From NCBI RefSeq assembly GCF_011761345.1, contig NZ_JAASRY010000005.1, positions 248,001-312,000 of the forward strand: DNA of 64,000 nt. Direction: 5' to 3'. The translations under genes and the position numbers were made by a program. Below, piece after piece: positions 24,887 to 34,018 of the stretch. This stretch comes from Thalassobacillus devorans (GTDB lineage Bacteria; Bacillota; Bacilli; Bacillales; Halobacillaceae). Under the pieces are notes generated by a model. That model ran no database searches and was not told where the DNA came from. It saw only the letters and a program-made list of their open reading frames with translations. The stretch's first letter is position 1. Each line of letters begins with the position of its first letter.

Positions 24887-24981
24887 ATTATATATGTATG
24901 TCGTGTTTTTTACGTTATATTTAATAGTCATTTGTTGGAGGGGAGTTTTGGTTCTAATTTTTAAAAAGGGAGAGATGGGGC

Positions 24982-26307
24982 ATGATTTTGCACGAAATTG
25001 AAAGCGCTTCACAAAATGAAATGAAGGAACTCCAATTAAAAAGGCTACAGGAAACTGTTACTCGTGTTTATGAAAAGGTGCCGTTTTTCAAAAAGAAGTT
25101 TGATGAAGCTGGTTTAGTGCCGGAAGACATCCGGTCGCTCGACGATATGACCAAACTGCCATTTCTTGAAAAAAAGGACTTGAGAGATAATTATCCATTT
25201 GGGTTATTCGCGGTAGACCGAAGCGAGCTGGTCAGATTACATGCTTCTTCAGGAACAAGCGGAAAACCTACTGTTGTCGGGTATACCAAAAATGATATTT
25301 GTATGTGGTCCGAATTAGTGGCACGTGCTATCACGATTGGTGGCGGCATGCCAGGGGAAGTGCTTCATAACGCCTATGGCTATGGATTGTTTACTGGTGG
25401 CTTAGGTCTGCATTGTGGCAGTGAAGAACTGGGTATGGCAACTGTGCCGATTTCAGGAGGAAATACTGAGCGGCAGATCACTTTGATTGAAGATTTCAAA
25501 CCGACAGTTATATGCGGCACCCCTTCATACTTGTTGAACATAGCGGAGCATATGGAGCAGGCAGGGAAAGACCCTCGTTCCACTTCATTAAAATATGGGA
25601 TATTCGGGGCGGAACCATGGTCGGAAGAAATGAGGAAGACTTTGGAGGATAAATTCAACATTAAGGCTTGCGACATTTATGGTTTGAGCGAAGTATTAGG
25701 ACCAGGGGTAGCGATGGAATGCCATGAAGTGCAGGACGGGTTACATATTGCCGAGGATCATTTTTTGGCTGAAGTCATTGATCCAGACACCCTGGAGCCA
25801 GTACCAGATGGGGAGGATGGTGAGCTGGTGTTTACCAGTTTGACCAAGGAAGCATTCCCTGTAATTCGCTACCGTACTGGCGACATCGCCTCCCTGGAGC
25901 GTGGAAAATGTGCATGTGGAAGAACTACTGTGAAAATGTCCCGAGTAAAAGGCCGTATTGATGACATGCTGATTATTCGTGGCGTTAATGTGTTTCCATC
26001 TGAGATTGAACATTATCTTCTGACGGTGGACGGAATCGTCCCGCATTATCAGCTTCATGTCTTCAAAAAAGGAAGCATGCAGCATGTAGAGCTTCAAGTG
26101 GAAGTGGAAGAAGCATTCTATGCCCGTATCCAGGAGGATTTGACGCACCCGGATGTGCGGAAATTGGGCAAGTACATTCAGAAAGTCATGAAAAATAATT
26201 GCCTGATTTCCGTAGATGTCAAAGTGCTTGGTCCTAAATCAGTTCCCCGCTCAGAAGGTAAGGCGGTGCGGATTGTGGATCGGACTACAGATGCAATCGA
26301 AGTTTAA
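24982..26307 (+). CDS. paaK: phenylacetate-CoA ligase family enzyme (PaaK-like)
   Basis: AMP-forming acyl-CoA ligase of 441 residues, the normal PaaK length. It activates an aryl- or alkyl-carboxylic acid to its CoA thioester using ATP. The ATP-binding P-loop is HASSGTSGKPTVVGYT (about 88-103), the adenylate motif is IYGLSEVLGPG, the ribose-binding Asp is in RYRTGDIASLE, and the C-terminal subdomain carries KGRIDDMLIIRG. The ribosome site is in AGGGAGAGATGGGGC. It is the first gene of a cluster with a Liv-type importer directly after it, suggesting that the imported acid is activated here. Oxygenase genes of the paa pathway are absent, so phenylacetate itself is uncertain. Confidence 0.88.
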   Translation: MILHEIESASQNEMKELQLKRLQETVTRVYEKVPFFKKKFDEAGLVPEDIRSLDDMTKLPFLEKKDLRDNYPFGLFAVDRSELVRLHASSGTSGKPTVVGYTKNDICMWSELVARAITIGGGMPGEVLHNAYGYGLFTGGLGLHCGSEELGMATVPISGGNTERQITLIEDFKPTVICGTPSYLLNIAEHMEQAGKDPRSTSLKYGIFGAEPWSEEMRKTLEDKFNIKACDIYGLSEVLGPGVAMECHEVQDGLHIAEDHFLAEVIDPDTLEPVPDGEDGELVFTSLTKEAFPVIRYRTGDIASLERGKCACGRTTVKMSRVKGRIDDMLIIRGVNVFPSEIEHYLLTVDGIVPHYQLHVFKKGSMQHVELQVEVEEAFYARIQEDLTHPDVRKLGKYIQKVMKNNCLISVDVKVLGPKSVPRSEGKAVRIVDRTTDAIEV

Positions 26308-26379
26308 AGAGAAATACATGATGAATATATACGATTGGTTATAAAAATGTAATATAAAAACGGGTGAGGAGATGGTTCA

Positions 26380-27258
26380 GTGGCAGATTCGGTGCAGTTT
26401 TTAATTTCAGGCTTAACGATAGGAAGTATTTATGCCATTGTCGCACTTGGGTTTGTTACGATTTACAGCGTGACCAAAGTCATCAATTTAGCCCAGGGTG
26501 AATTTGTTATGCTTGGCGGGATGATCATGTTTTCTTTATTGAAACTTGGAATCCCATATTTGATTGCCTTTTTAACGACGATTGCGATAGTAATCATGAT
26601 CGGATGGTTGCTAGAACGGACAATTGTCAGAAAAGCGAAGGGGGCAGATGCTTTAAGTCTTATTATCCTTACTATCGGAGCAGCCATATTCATACGTGGT
26701 ATTGCCAGTATGGTTTGGGGCAAAGGTTCTGTAAAAGTTGATTCGTTTGCAAGCAATGAGCCCGTATATGTAATGGGCGCGACAATTACCCCTCAAAGCA
26801 TTTGGGTGATGGTATTTATGCTTGCGATAGTTGCTGGTTTATTCCTGTTGATTGAGAAAACAATGTTAGGGAAAGCATTTCGTGCTTGTTCGGTGAACCC
26901 GGTCGCTGCCAGGCTGATGGCGGTGAGTCCTAAGAAAATGTCCTCCTTTTCATTCGCGCTTAGTGCAGGTTTAGGGGCCTTGGCAGGACTTGTAATAGCT
27001 CCTATTATTTTTCCTGCTTATGACATGGGAGTCATGCTGGGGATCAAAGGTTTCTCAGCTACAATCCTGGGCGGGCTTGGGAGTGCGCCAGGTGCAGTAC
27101 TCGGTGGATTGCTGCTTGGTGTGATTGAATCACTTGGGGCTGGTTTCATCAGTTCTGGAATGAAGGATGCGATCGCATTCGGTTTCGTGTTGATGCTTCT
27201 ATTAATTCGCCCCTATGGATTGCTTGGCGAAAAGAATGTTGGAAAAGGAGGTCTGTAA
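26380..27258 (+). CDS. Liv-type ABC importer, LivH-like permease
   Basis: Membrane permease of 292 residues with about eight helices, of the branched-chain amino acid/amide (HAAT) importer family. It starts at GTG after GGTGAGGAG. Family marks are the opening LTIGSIYAIVALGF and the VINLAQGEFVMLGG stretch, plus AAPIIFPAYDMGVMLGIKGF-like later helices (here VIAPIIFPAYDMGVM). It forms the channel with the next gene product. The gene order permease-permease-ATPase-ATPase-binding protein is complete, so the importer is likely functional. Position between a CoA ligase and acyl-CoA enzymes suggests a carboxylic acid rather than leucine as cargo; this is inference. Confidence 0.9.
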   Translation: MADSVQFLISGLTIGSIYAIVALGFVTIYSVTKVINLAQGEFVMLGGMIMFSLLKLGIPYLIAFLTTIAIVIMIGWLLERTIVRKAKGADALSLIILTIGAAIFIRGIASMVWGKGSVKVDSFASNEPVYVMGATITPQSIWVMVFMLAIVAGLFLLIEKTMLGKAFRACSVNPVAARLMAVSPKKMSSFSFALSAGLGALAGLVIAPIIFPAYDMGVMLGIKGFSATILGGLGSAPGAVLGGLLLGVIESLGAGFISSGMKDAIAFGFVLMLLLIRPYGLLGEKNVGKGGL

Positions 27259-28296
27259 GTGAAACGTAAAGGAATACAACAGATGAGCTGGAAGGGGATA
27301 GCTGCCTTTACAGTGCTGATACTTATTCTCCCATTCCTGCTTTCCACCTCCTTGATGATTACAAAAGCAACTTTTGCGGGCATTTATACGATTGTCGCAG
27401 TCGGGCTTGGTCTTTTGATGGGGTTTGCTGGTCAAATTTCGTTAGGACAAGCAGCTTTTTATGGAGTTGGTGCTTATTCGACAGCAATATTGACTGCTAC
27501 TTTCGGACTTAGTCCATGGTTGTCTCTCCTGATAGCGATAGCAGCTCCGGCATTGATCGCCTATATATTAGGACATACGATGGCAAGACTTCATGGATAT
27601 TACTTAGCGATGGCTACATTGGCATTTGGAATAGTCATCCATGTTCTGCTTGTTGAATGGAAAGGGTTCACAAAAGGCGCTTCTGGTTTTTATGGCATTC
27701 CTAAGATTGAGTTTTTTGGCTTCACTTTTACTCAGGGGATAAGCTATTACTACCTGGTGTGGGCTTTTGCGTTACTTGTCATCGTATTATCCCTGAATAT
27801 CATTCACTCCAGGATAGGAAGGGCATTACGGTCAATTCATGATAGTGAAGTCGCTTCCAGTTCAATGGGAGTAGATACGGGGCGTTATAAGATGCAAGTG
27901 TTTATTATCAGTGCCATGTTTGCAGGGATTGCAGGGTGGCTGTTCGCTCATATGTCCTATAGTATTTCGCCTGGATCATTCGGTCTCGATGGGTCGATTT
28001 TATTTTTGACGATGGTTGTACTTGGAGGTTCGACAAGTGTATGGGGAGCGGTTTTCGGTGCTTTATTAATTACCGCTATCAGCTCTTTTGTACAGGCTTT
28101 AGGCTCTAAGATATCGTTTATAACCAGCGATTTTGAACATGTGCTTTATGGACTGATATTAATGCTTGTCGTCATATTCCTCCCTCAAGGATTGTTTCCT
28201 GCGATTGCAGCGAAATTGAAGCCGCTTCTGGAGTATGCAGGCAGAAAAAAGAAAGCAGGCAATATCACTGCTGTAAAGGGGGATCAACGTGCCTGA
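27259..28296 (+). CDS. Liv-type ABC importer, LivM-like permease
   Basis: Second channel subunit, 345 residues with about nine to ten helices. It begins at GTG directly after the stop codon of the first permease gene, behind GGAGGTCTGTAA. LivM features include AVGLGLLMGFAGQISLGQAAFYGVGAYS and the ISPGSFGLDGSILFLTMVV region. The tail is basic (AGRKKKAG). The C-terminus overlaps the ATPase gene by eight bases, indicating tight translational coupling. Confidence 0.9.
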   Translation: MKRKGIQQMSWKGIAAFTVLILILPFLLSTSLMITKATFAGIYTIVAVGLGLLMGFAGQISLGQAAFYGVGAYSTAILTATFGLSPWLSLLIAIAAPALIAYILGHTMARLHGYYLAMATLAFGIVIHVLLVEWKGFTKGASGFYGIPKIEFFGFTFTQGISYYYLVWAFALLVIVLSLNIIHSRIGRALRSIHDSEVASSSMGVDTGRYKMQVFIISAMFAGIAGWLFAHMSYSISPGSFGLDGSILFLTMVVLGGSTSVWGAVFGALLITAISSFVQALGSKISFITSDFEHVLYGLILMLVVIFLPQGLFPAIAAKLKPLLEYAGRKKKAGNITAVKGDQRA

Positions 28297-29074
28297 TTTA
28301 TTAGAAGTGAAGAATGTGACCAGGAAGTTTGGAGGAGTAGTTGCCAACAAAGGAGTGTCCTTTTCTTTTGAATCTGGAAAGGTTATTGGATTGATTGGCC
28401 CTAATGGTGCAGGGAAAAGTACGTTGTTCAACATGGTGTCCGCTATTTTTCCGCCGACAGAAGGAGAAATTTGGTTTGCAGGGAAAAGGATAGATCGTCT
28501 GCCTGCCTTCAAAGTTTCGCCGCTTGGTATCGCCCGGACTTTTCAAAACCTGCAGGTATTCAAACGAATGACAGTATTGGAAAACGTCATGGTCGGATTA
28601 CATACCAGTACATCATCCGGAATTTTATCCGCGGCGTTTAAACTACCAAAAGCAAAGAAAGAAGAAGAGACAATCTATCAGCAGGCATGGGAAGAGATAG
28701 AATTTGTCGGGTTAGAGGATGTAGCAGCGGTAGAGGCTGGCAGCCTTCCATTGGGAAAACTGCGTTTGCTGGAACTTGCCAGGGCACTTGCTACCAAACC
28801 CCAATTGCTCCTGCTGGATGAAATTGCTGCTGGATTAAATCACCAGGAGACAGCAGAAATGAGTGATTTGATTTTTAAAGTCCGGGATCGGGGAGTTTCG
28901 ATTTTCGTAGTCGAGCATGATATGGATCTGGTGATGCGGGTCAGCGATCGGATTATCGTCTTAGATCAAGGCGAGAAAATAGCTGAAGGTACACCAAACG
29001 AGGTACAGAATGACCCGCGAGTCATTGAAGCCTACCTCGGTAACGATGAAGAGAAGGAGGAGGCAACGGTATGA
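28289..29074 (+). CDS. Liv-type ABC importer, LivG-like ATPase
   Basis: ABC ATPase of 261 residues. The Walker A is GPNGAGKST, Q-loop in FQNLQVFKRM, Walker B is LLLLDEIAAGLNHQE and the switch His is in VVEHDMDLVM. The signature region is degenerate: SLPLGKLRLLELARAL stands where LSGGQ is expected, a deviation also seen in other LivG subunits (often LPYGQ/R) but more marked here. The conserved Glu of Walker B is kept. It pairs with the next ATPase, with which it overlaps by four bases. Starts at GTG after AAGGGGGATC. Confidence 0.9.
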   Translation: MPDLLEVKNVTRKFGGVVANKGVSFSFESGKVIGLIGPNGAGKSTLFNMVSAIFPPTEGEIWFAGKRIDRLPAFKVSPLGIARTFQNLQVFKRMTVLENVMVGLHTSTSSGILSAAFKLPKAKKEEETIYQQAWEEIEFVGLEDVAAVEAGSLPLGKLRLLELARALATKPQLLLLDEIAAGLNHQETAEMSDLIFKVRDRGVSIFVVEHDMDLVMRVSDRIIVLDQGEKIAEGTPNEVQNDPRVIEAYLGNDEEKEEATV

Positions 29075-29808
29075 ATCAGCCGCTCTTAGAAATTAAAGGG
29101 GTCTCATTCAGCTACGGTCCGATTCAAGCCTTGGATGATCTCCATCTTCATGTCGACCATGGCGAAATTGTCGCGTTGCTTGGTGCCAATGGCGCAGGGA
29201 AGACAACTTTGCTGAAAAATATAGCAGGTCTCCTGCAATCTGACAGTGGACAAGTTTTATATAGGAATAGAAATATTGAACGGATGGAAGCAGAAAAAAT
29301 TGTCCAAAATAAATTGATTTTGGTGCCTGAGCACCGGCAAGTATTCGGGACGATGTCCGTATTGGATAATCTATCTCTAGGAGCTTATCATCACTATAAA
29401 AAAACCGGAAAAAAAGAGGTTGCCAGAGAGATAGATAAGGTGTTTGCATTATTTCCTATCCTGGAAGAACGCAAAGAACAGCTGGCAGGGACACTTTCTG
29501 GCGGGCAGCAGCAGATGCTTGCAATTGCGAGGGCAATCATGGCTAAACCTGATTTACTGCTTTTAGATGAACCATCACTTGGGCTTGCACCATTGATTGT
29601 CAAAGAAGTGTTGAACTACGTCAAACAGTTGCGGGATGAGCTTGGTGTCACTATTTTGCTGATCGAACAGAATGTAAGTGCGGCTTTGAAAATTGCTGAC
29701 CGGGGTTATGTAATGTCTCACGGCAGTATTGTAAAAGAAGGGAGAGCAGACGATCTGCTTCATAACCCAGAAGTGAAAGAAGTTTTCTTGGGCCACACGG
29801 TTGGATGA
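29071..29808 (+). CDS. Liv-type ABC importer, LivF-like ATPase
   Basis: ABC ATPase of 245 residues with Walker A GANGAGKTT, a canonical signature (TLSGGQQQMLAIARAI), Walker B LLLLDEPSLGLAP and switch His replaced by Gln in LLIEQNVSAAL, as is normal for LivF. The start overlaps the previous stop (ATGA), so both ATPases are made in step. With the LivG-like partner it forms the motor of the importer at the inner membrane face. Confidence 0.92.
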   Translation: MNQPLLEIKGVSFSYGPIQALDDLHLHVDHGEIVALLGANGAGKTTLLKNIAGLLQSDSGQVLYRNRNIERMEAEKIVQNKLILVPEHRQVFGTMSVLDNLSLGAYHHYKKTGKKEVAREIDKVFALFPILEERKEQLAGTLSGGQQQMLAIARAIMAKPDLLLLDEPSLGLAPLIVKEVLNYVKQLRDELGVTILLIEQNVSAALKIADRGYVMSHGSIVKEGRADDLLHNPEVKEVFLGHTVG

Positions 29809-29838
29809 ATTGTACACTAAAAAAAGCGAGGGGATTTT

Positions 29839-31002
29839 ATGAAAAAATGGGTAGGTTTCTTGCTGATGATGGTAGTTGTTCTCGGATTGGCAGCATGTAG
29901 TGACACGGAGGCTCAAGGCGATGCGGACGTATACAAGATTGGTGCTATATATTCTAAAACAGGGGCAGGCAGTCCACTAGGAGAACCTGAATGGAATGCT
30001 ACGAAGCTGCTTGAAAAGAAAATTAATGAAGAGGGCGGCATTGATGGCAAGAAAGTTGAAATTGTTTTAGCAGATGACGAATCAACACCGGAAAAAGCAA
30101 TGGAAGAAATGAATCGAATGATTCATGATGAAAACGTTGTAGCTGTACTTGGTTCTACAACCAGTGGTGCAAGTCTGGCAATGAAAGGAATTGCAATGGA
30201 TAATGAGGTTCCTTTAGTTTCTGCAGGTGCTGCGGTAAGCATCATTTCTCCTGTTGAAGAAGCGAAGTGGGTATTCAAAACCCCACACTCAGATGCACAT
30301 GCTGTTGAGCGTATCTACATGCATCTTCAAAACGAAGGAATGAATAAAATTGCTATTTTAGCAGATTCCAATGCATTCGGAGAAAGCGGTGTAGAACAAC
30401 TGGAAGCTCTGGCAGGAGACTACGGCATGGAAATTGTAATTAAAGAGAGCTATAACACGGATGACCCAGATATGAAAACGCAATTGACGAAGATCGACAG
30501 CTCTGATGCGGAAGCGATGATTGTCTGGGGAACTAACCCTGGACCAGCAATCATTGCGAAAAACAGTAAAGAACTAGGGCTGGATATCCCTTATATCGGG
30601 AGCCATGGGATTGCGAACCAATCATTTATCGATTTAGCAGGTGAAGCAGCAGAAGGGGTGACGATTCCGACTGGTAAATTATTGTTCCCGACACAAATAC
30701 CTGAGGACGACGAGCAATACGACGTGATTTCCAGTTTTTACGATGATTATATGAGTGAATATGATAGCGCACCTACCAACTTTGGTTCCTATGGGTATGA
30801 TAATTTAATGTTGATCGTTGACGCTCTTGAATCTGGAGCAACGGATAGAGAATCTATTCGAGAATACTTAGAGAATGATGTACAAGGCTATGTCGGTGCC
30901 ACTGGTATTTTCACCTTTAGTGCAGACGACCATAATGGCTTGGAAGCGGACAGCATGGTATTGGCGGAAGTATCTGCTGGTGAATGGACATTAAAAGAAT
31001 AA
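29839..31002 (+). CDS. Liv-type substrate-binding lipoprotein
   Basis: Periplasmic-binding-protein-like lipoprotein of 387 residues. A signal peptide with lipobox LGLAACSD ends at Cys20 or so. The mature part is a Peripla_BP_6 fold: IGAIYSKTGAGSPLGEPEWN near the N-terminus, then AVLGSTTSGASLAMK and GSYGYDNLMLIVDAL. In Liv-type proteins the first segment contacts the carboxylate end of the ligand. It follows the ATPase gene by 30 bp. A GC-rich stem right after its stop codon may protect its mRNA, giving more binding protein than downstream enzyme. Confidence 0.92.
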   Translation: MKKWVGFLLMMVVVLGLAACSDTEAQGDADVYKIGAIYSKTGAGSPLGEPEWNATKLLEKKINEEGGIDGKKVEIVLADDESTPEKAMEEMNRMIHDENVVAVLGSTTSGASLAMKGIAMDNEVPLVSAGAAVSIISPVEEAKWVFKTPHSDAHAVERIYMHLQNEGMNKIAILADSNAFGESGVEQLEALAGDYGMEIVIKESYNTDDPDMKTQLTKIDSSDAEAMIVWGTNPGPAIIAKNSKELGLDIPYIGSHGIANQSFIDLAGEAAEGVTIPTGKLLFPTQIPEDDEQYDVISSFYDDYMSEYDSAPTNFGSYGYDNLMLIVDALESGATDRESIREYLENDVQGYVGATGIFTFSADDHNGLEADSMVLAEVSAGEWTLKE

Positions 31003-31011
31003 TTGAAATGG

Positions 31012-31039
31012 GAGGGGCCTCGTAAAGCGTGGCCCCCTC
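31012..31039 (+). other. GC-rich intercistronic stem after the binding-protein gene
   Basis: GAGGGGCC pairs with GGCCCCCTC (one bulge). No T-run follows, so it is unlikely to terminate. Stems at this place commonly shield the 3' end of binding-protein messages. Confidence 0.55.
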
Positions 31040-31058
31040 GTACTATAGGGGGGATAAA

Positions 31059-31460
31059 ATGAAAGAAGCAATTGTAGAGCGTGTATCCAAAGATCCCTAT
31101 GCCCGTTTTCTAGGGATAGAAATTGATCGAGTGGGGGAAGGGGAAGCGGAAGTTTCTATGAGAATCACCGAAAACATGATGAACTTTCACGGAGCAGCCA
31201 ATGGTGGAGTCTTATTTTCCTTGGCAGATGTAGCGTTTGCTATTGCCAGTAATTCCTATGGGCAGACTGCGGTAGGTATTAACGTCAATATGAATTATAT
31301 GCGGGCGGGTATGCTTGGGGACAAGATCATAGCCGCAGCTTCAGAGGAATCGAAAAACCCTAAGCTTGGTCTATATCGGATGATCGTCCGGAATGAAGCA
31401 GGGGAACTATTAGCAACTGCCGATGGTATGGTTTACCGTAAAAAAGAGATATTCGCGTAA
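31059..31460 (+). CDS. PaaI-like hotdog-fold thioesterase
   Basis: About 133 residues from ATG 31059, just after AGGGGGGATAAA. Hotdog thioesterases of this type hydrolyse acyl- or aryl-CoA esters; PaaI releases CoA from stalled phenylacetate intermediates. Visible marks are MNFHGAANGGVLFSLADVAFAIASNS with the catalytic Asp in the long helix, and YRMIVRNEAGELLATADGMVYRK. It ends the importer operon and is followed by a perfect terminator. A rescue function for CoA in the neighbouring pathway is the likeliest role. Confidence 0.88.
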   Translation: MKEAIVERVSKDPYARFLGIEIDRVGEGEAEVSMRITENMMNFHGAANGGVLFSLADVAFAIASNSYGQTAVGINVNMNYMRAGMLGDKIIAAASEESKNPKLGLYRMIVRNEAGELLATADGMVYRKKEIFA

Positions 31461-31491
31461 AAGACGGACATGTGCATGTCTGTCTTTTTTT
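31461..31491 (+). terminator. intrinsic terminator
   Basis: AAGACGGACATG pairs with CATGTCTGTCTT and is followed by T-rich sequence. Confidence 0.93.
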
Positions 31492-31509
31492 GCGAGTAAT
31501 GGCTAAGGG

Positions 31510-31640
31510 AGAACTTGATTGAGTTAAGTAAGAAGTTTTGCGCGTTAGGGCAGAACATAACAAAGTTAAGTAAGAAGGTTAACCCGTTAGGGAAGAACAC
31601 TCCCGAGACACGTCAGAACAGTGCTGAGTTAAGTCGGAAG
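31510..31640. repeat. array of GAGTTAAGTAAGAAC-like units at exact 21-bp steps
   Basis: The unit end AGAAC/AGAAG (last one GGAAG) begins at 31510, 31531, 31552, 31573, 31594, 31615 and 31636: six consecutive steps of exactly 21 bases. Units alternate partly between GAGTTAAGTAAGAAG and CGTTAGGGCAGAAC forms. It lies between a terminator and the acyl-CoA dehydrogenase promoter, with no gene in it. The spacing matches the TGTCTC array at 8277-8427 although the words differ. Confidence 0.8.
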
Positions 31641-31694
31641 ACAGCATACGCACTTTTATATGGTAAATAATCAGGAATAACCATTTCCACTTCC

Positions 31695-31722
31695 TTGGAA
31701 GATAAGGTAAACTAATTATAGT
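31695..31722 (+). promoter_or_regulatory. probable sigma-A promoter of the acyl-CoA dehydrogenase operon
   Basis: TTGGAA (31695-31700), 16-bp spacer, TATAGT (31717-31722), about 38 bp before the start codon. Confidence 0.5.
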
Positions 31723-31760
31723 CAGAAAATTCAATCGAATTATGGGTAAGGGGGAGGACT

Positions 31761-32909
31761 ATGAAGGCAGCTTACATAAAAGAAGAACATGAAATTTTGC
31801 GAGAGTCGCTGCGAAAATTTTTAGAAAAAGAAGCTTATCCCTACTTTAATGAATGGGAGCAAGACGGACTTATTCCACGATCGTTTTGGAAAAAGATGGG
31901 GGACCTGGGGTGTCTATGTCCGTGGCTGGATGAGGAATATGGAGGGTTTGGGGCTGATTTCGGCTATTCGGTTGTTATCAATGAGGAGCTGGAAAAAGTG
32001 GGAACCGGGCTGATCGGTATCGGTCTGCATAATGATATTGTGGTACCGTATCTAGAACAATATGGGACAGCGGAGCAAAAGAAACGGTGGCTCCCTAAAT
32101 GTGCCTCGGGGGAAATAATTACCGCTATTGCAATGACAGAGCCTGGTGCTGGCTCCGACCTGGCTGGTATCAAAACCTCTGCTCTCCGTGATGGAAAAGA
32201 CTACATAGTAAATGGAGAAAAAACGTTCATTACCAATGGCATTCAGGCTGATTTGGTGCTAGTGGTCTGTAAAACCGACCCGAAAGCTGACCCTGCTCAT
32301 AAAGGAGTCAGCCTGTTAGTGGTAGAAAAGAATACCCTCGGATTTACCAAAGGGAAAAAGCTTAATAAAATCGGCCTGCATAGCCAGGATACAGCTGAAT
32401 TGATATTTGAGGATGCAAGGGTTCCAACTGATAATTTAATAGGTAAGGAGGGCGAAGGGTTCTATTACTTAATGAAAAACCTGCAGCAGGAAAGGTTGAT
32501 TGTCGCTATTGGGGGGATAGCCGCTTCAGAGAGAATGCTGAAAATCACTACCCAATATGTCAAAGAACGAAAAGCATTTGGCAAAAGTATCGCTTCCTTT
32601 CAAAACACTCAATTCAAATTGGCAGAGTTGGAAACAGAGGTGGAAATCGGGCGGACATTTCTCGATCGTGTAGTAGATTCACATATAAAAGGAGAAGATG
32701 TCGTCAAAGAAGTGTCGATGGCAAAATGGTGGATCACCGATCTGACCAAGAAAGTAGCGGCAGAATGCATGCACCTTCATGGCGGGTACGGGTATATGGA
32801 AGAATATGAGATTGCCAGAAGGTACCGTGATGCTCCGGTGTCAGCAATTTACGCGGGATCCAATGAAATTATGAAACAGATCATCGCTAAAAAGATGGGA
32901 CTGCAATGA
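31761..32909 (+). CDS. acyl-CoA dehydrogenase
   Basis: FAD-dependent acyl-CoA dehydrogenase of 382 residues, standard length. It introduces a 2,3-double bond in an acyl-CoA and passes electrons to ETF. Marks: AIAMTEPGAGSDLAGIKTSA and FITNG in the FAD region, then the C-terminal AECMHLHGGYGYMEEYEIAR with YRDAPVSAIYAGSNEIMKQI. The catalytic base Glu of short/medium-chain enzymes is expected near IYAGSNEI but chain specificity cannot be told. A GGGGGAGG site precedes the ATG. Its stop overlaps the next start (ATGA), so the next four genes form a tight operon for a beta-oxidation-like route. Confidence 0.93.
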   Translation: MKAAYIKEEHEILRESLRKFLEKEAYPYFNEWEQDGLIPRSFWKKMGDLGCLCPWLDEEYGGFGADFGYSVVINEELEKVGTGLIGIGLHNDIVVPYLEQYGTAEQKKRWLPKCASGEIITAIAMTEPGAGSDLAGIKTSALRDGKDYIVNGEKTFITNGIQADLVLVVCKTDPKADPAHKGVSLLVVEKNTLGFTKGKKLNKIGLHSQDTAELIFEDARVPTDNLIGKEGEGFYYLMKNLQQERLIVAIGGIAASERMLKITTQYVKERKAFGKSIASFQNTQFKLAELETEVEIGRTFLDRVVDSHIKGEDVVKEVSMAKWWITDLTKKVAAECMHLHGGYGYMEEYEIARRYRDAPVSAIYAGSNEIMKQIIAKKMGLQ

Positions 32910-34018
32910 TGGAGAAGATGTTGAAGGGGATACGAGTGCTCGATTTCTCCAGGTATTTGCCGGGTCCATATGCAACGTTACGACTGGCTGAAAAAGGAGC
33001 GGATGTCGTGCTGGCAGAGCCGCCTGATGGTGAACCGGCGAGAAGTTTGAACCGTACGGTTTTTGCGGCCAATAATCGAATGAAGCGAAGCGTTACGCTG
33101 GATTTAAAGAAAGAACTAGATCGGAGGATGGCAATTGAACTTGCTGCTAAAGCGGATATTCTTGTTGAAAGCTATCGTCCTGGGGTGATAGACCGGCTCG
33201 GACTCGGCTATGAAGCGGTCAAAAGACAAAATCCAGCAATCGTTTATTGCTCTATCTCTGGATATGGACAGGATACAGATGGGATGCACCATTTGGCCAG
33301 TCATGATTTAAACTATATGGCACTCACCGGGATGCTCTCCCAGCTGAAGGATGAACATGGAAAACCGGTACATCCTTCGATTCAGATCGCTGATTTTCTA
33401 GGAGGATTGACAGCCTCGGAAATGATACTGGCTGCTCTAGTGCACCGCTTTCGCACAGGAGAAGGAGCTTATCTTGATGCAGCTTTGACCGACGGCCTGT
33501 ATGCGATGATGAATACCAACTATGCGATTTCAAAAGAAAACGGTGGTCACAAAGGAATTAAAGAAATCAGTGGAGAAAAGGTATGTTATCACCTCTATGA
33601 AACAATGGATAGACGTTACGTCACCCTTGCCGCACTGGAACCTAAATTTTGGCGTGCTTTTTGTGAGTTTGCCGGGAGAAAAGATTGGCTCAGCCGCCAA
33701 TTTGTCCGAGCGGAAAAGGGTTTTCCTATCTACGAACAAGTAAGCGCTTACTTCCTATCTAAACCATTGGAAGAGTGGATGGAAATCTCACTGCAGCTCG
33801 ACTGCTGTTTAACCCCGGTGATGGAAATCGGTGAGCTGGATCAATATCCATTATGGAAGCAGCGAGCAATGACCATCCGGAACGGCAGTCAGTTGGCCAC
33901 AATGTATCCAGTGCCAGAAAAAATATCAGAGGCACCAAAACAAGGAGAACACCAGACTGATATAGTAAACGAATGGCTCCATCAGGGAGTACATACAACA
34001 GGAGGAGATAAGCGATGA
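32906..34018 (+). CDS. family III CoA-transferase (CaiB/BaiF)
   Basis: CoA-transferase of 370 residues that moves CoA between carboxylic acids, such as carnitine, bile acid or 2-methylacyl substrates. The opening LKGIRVLDFSRYLPGPYATLRLAEKGADVV is characteristic, as is the conserved NRMKRSVTLDLK segment. The catalytic Asp should lie in SHDLNYMALTG. Some relatives are alpha-methylacyl-CoA racemases, which share this fold and are an alternative here. Overlaps the genes on both sides by a few bases. A racemase role would fit a branched-chain acid route together with the HSD10-like enzyme two genes on. Confidence 0.88.
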   Translation: MMEKMLKGIRVLDFSRYLPGPYATLRLAEKGADVVLAEPPDGEPARSLNRTVFAANNRMKRSVTLDLKKELDRRMAIELAAKADILVESYRPGVIDRLGLGYEAVKRQNPAIVYCSISGYGQDTDGMHHLASHDLNYMALTGMLSQLKDEHGKPVHPSIQIADFLGGLTASEMILAALVHRFRTGEGAYLDAALTDGLYAMMNTNYAISKENGGHKGIKEISGEKVCYHLYETMDRRYVTLAALEPKFWRAFCEFAGRKDWLSRQFVRAEKGFPIYEQVSAYFLSKPLEEWMEISLQLDCCLTPVMEIGELDQYPLWKQRAMTIRNGSQLATMYPVPEKISEAPKQGEHQTDIVNEWLHQGVHTTGGDKR

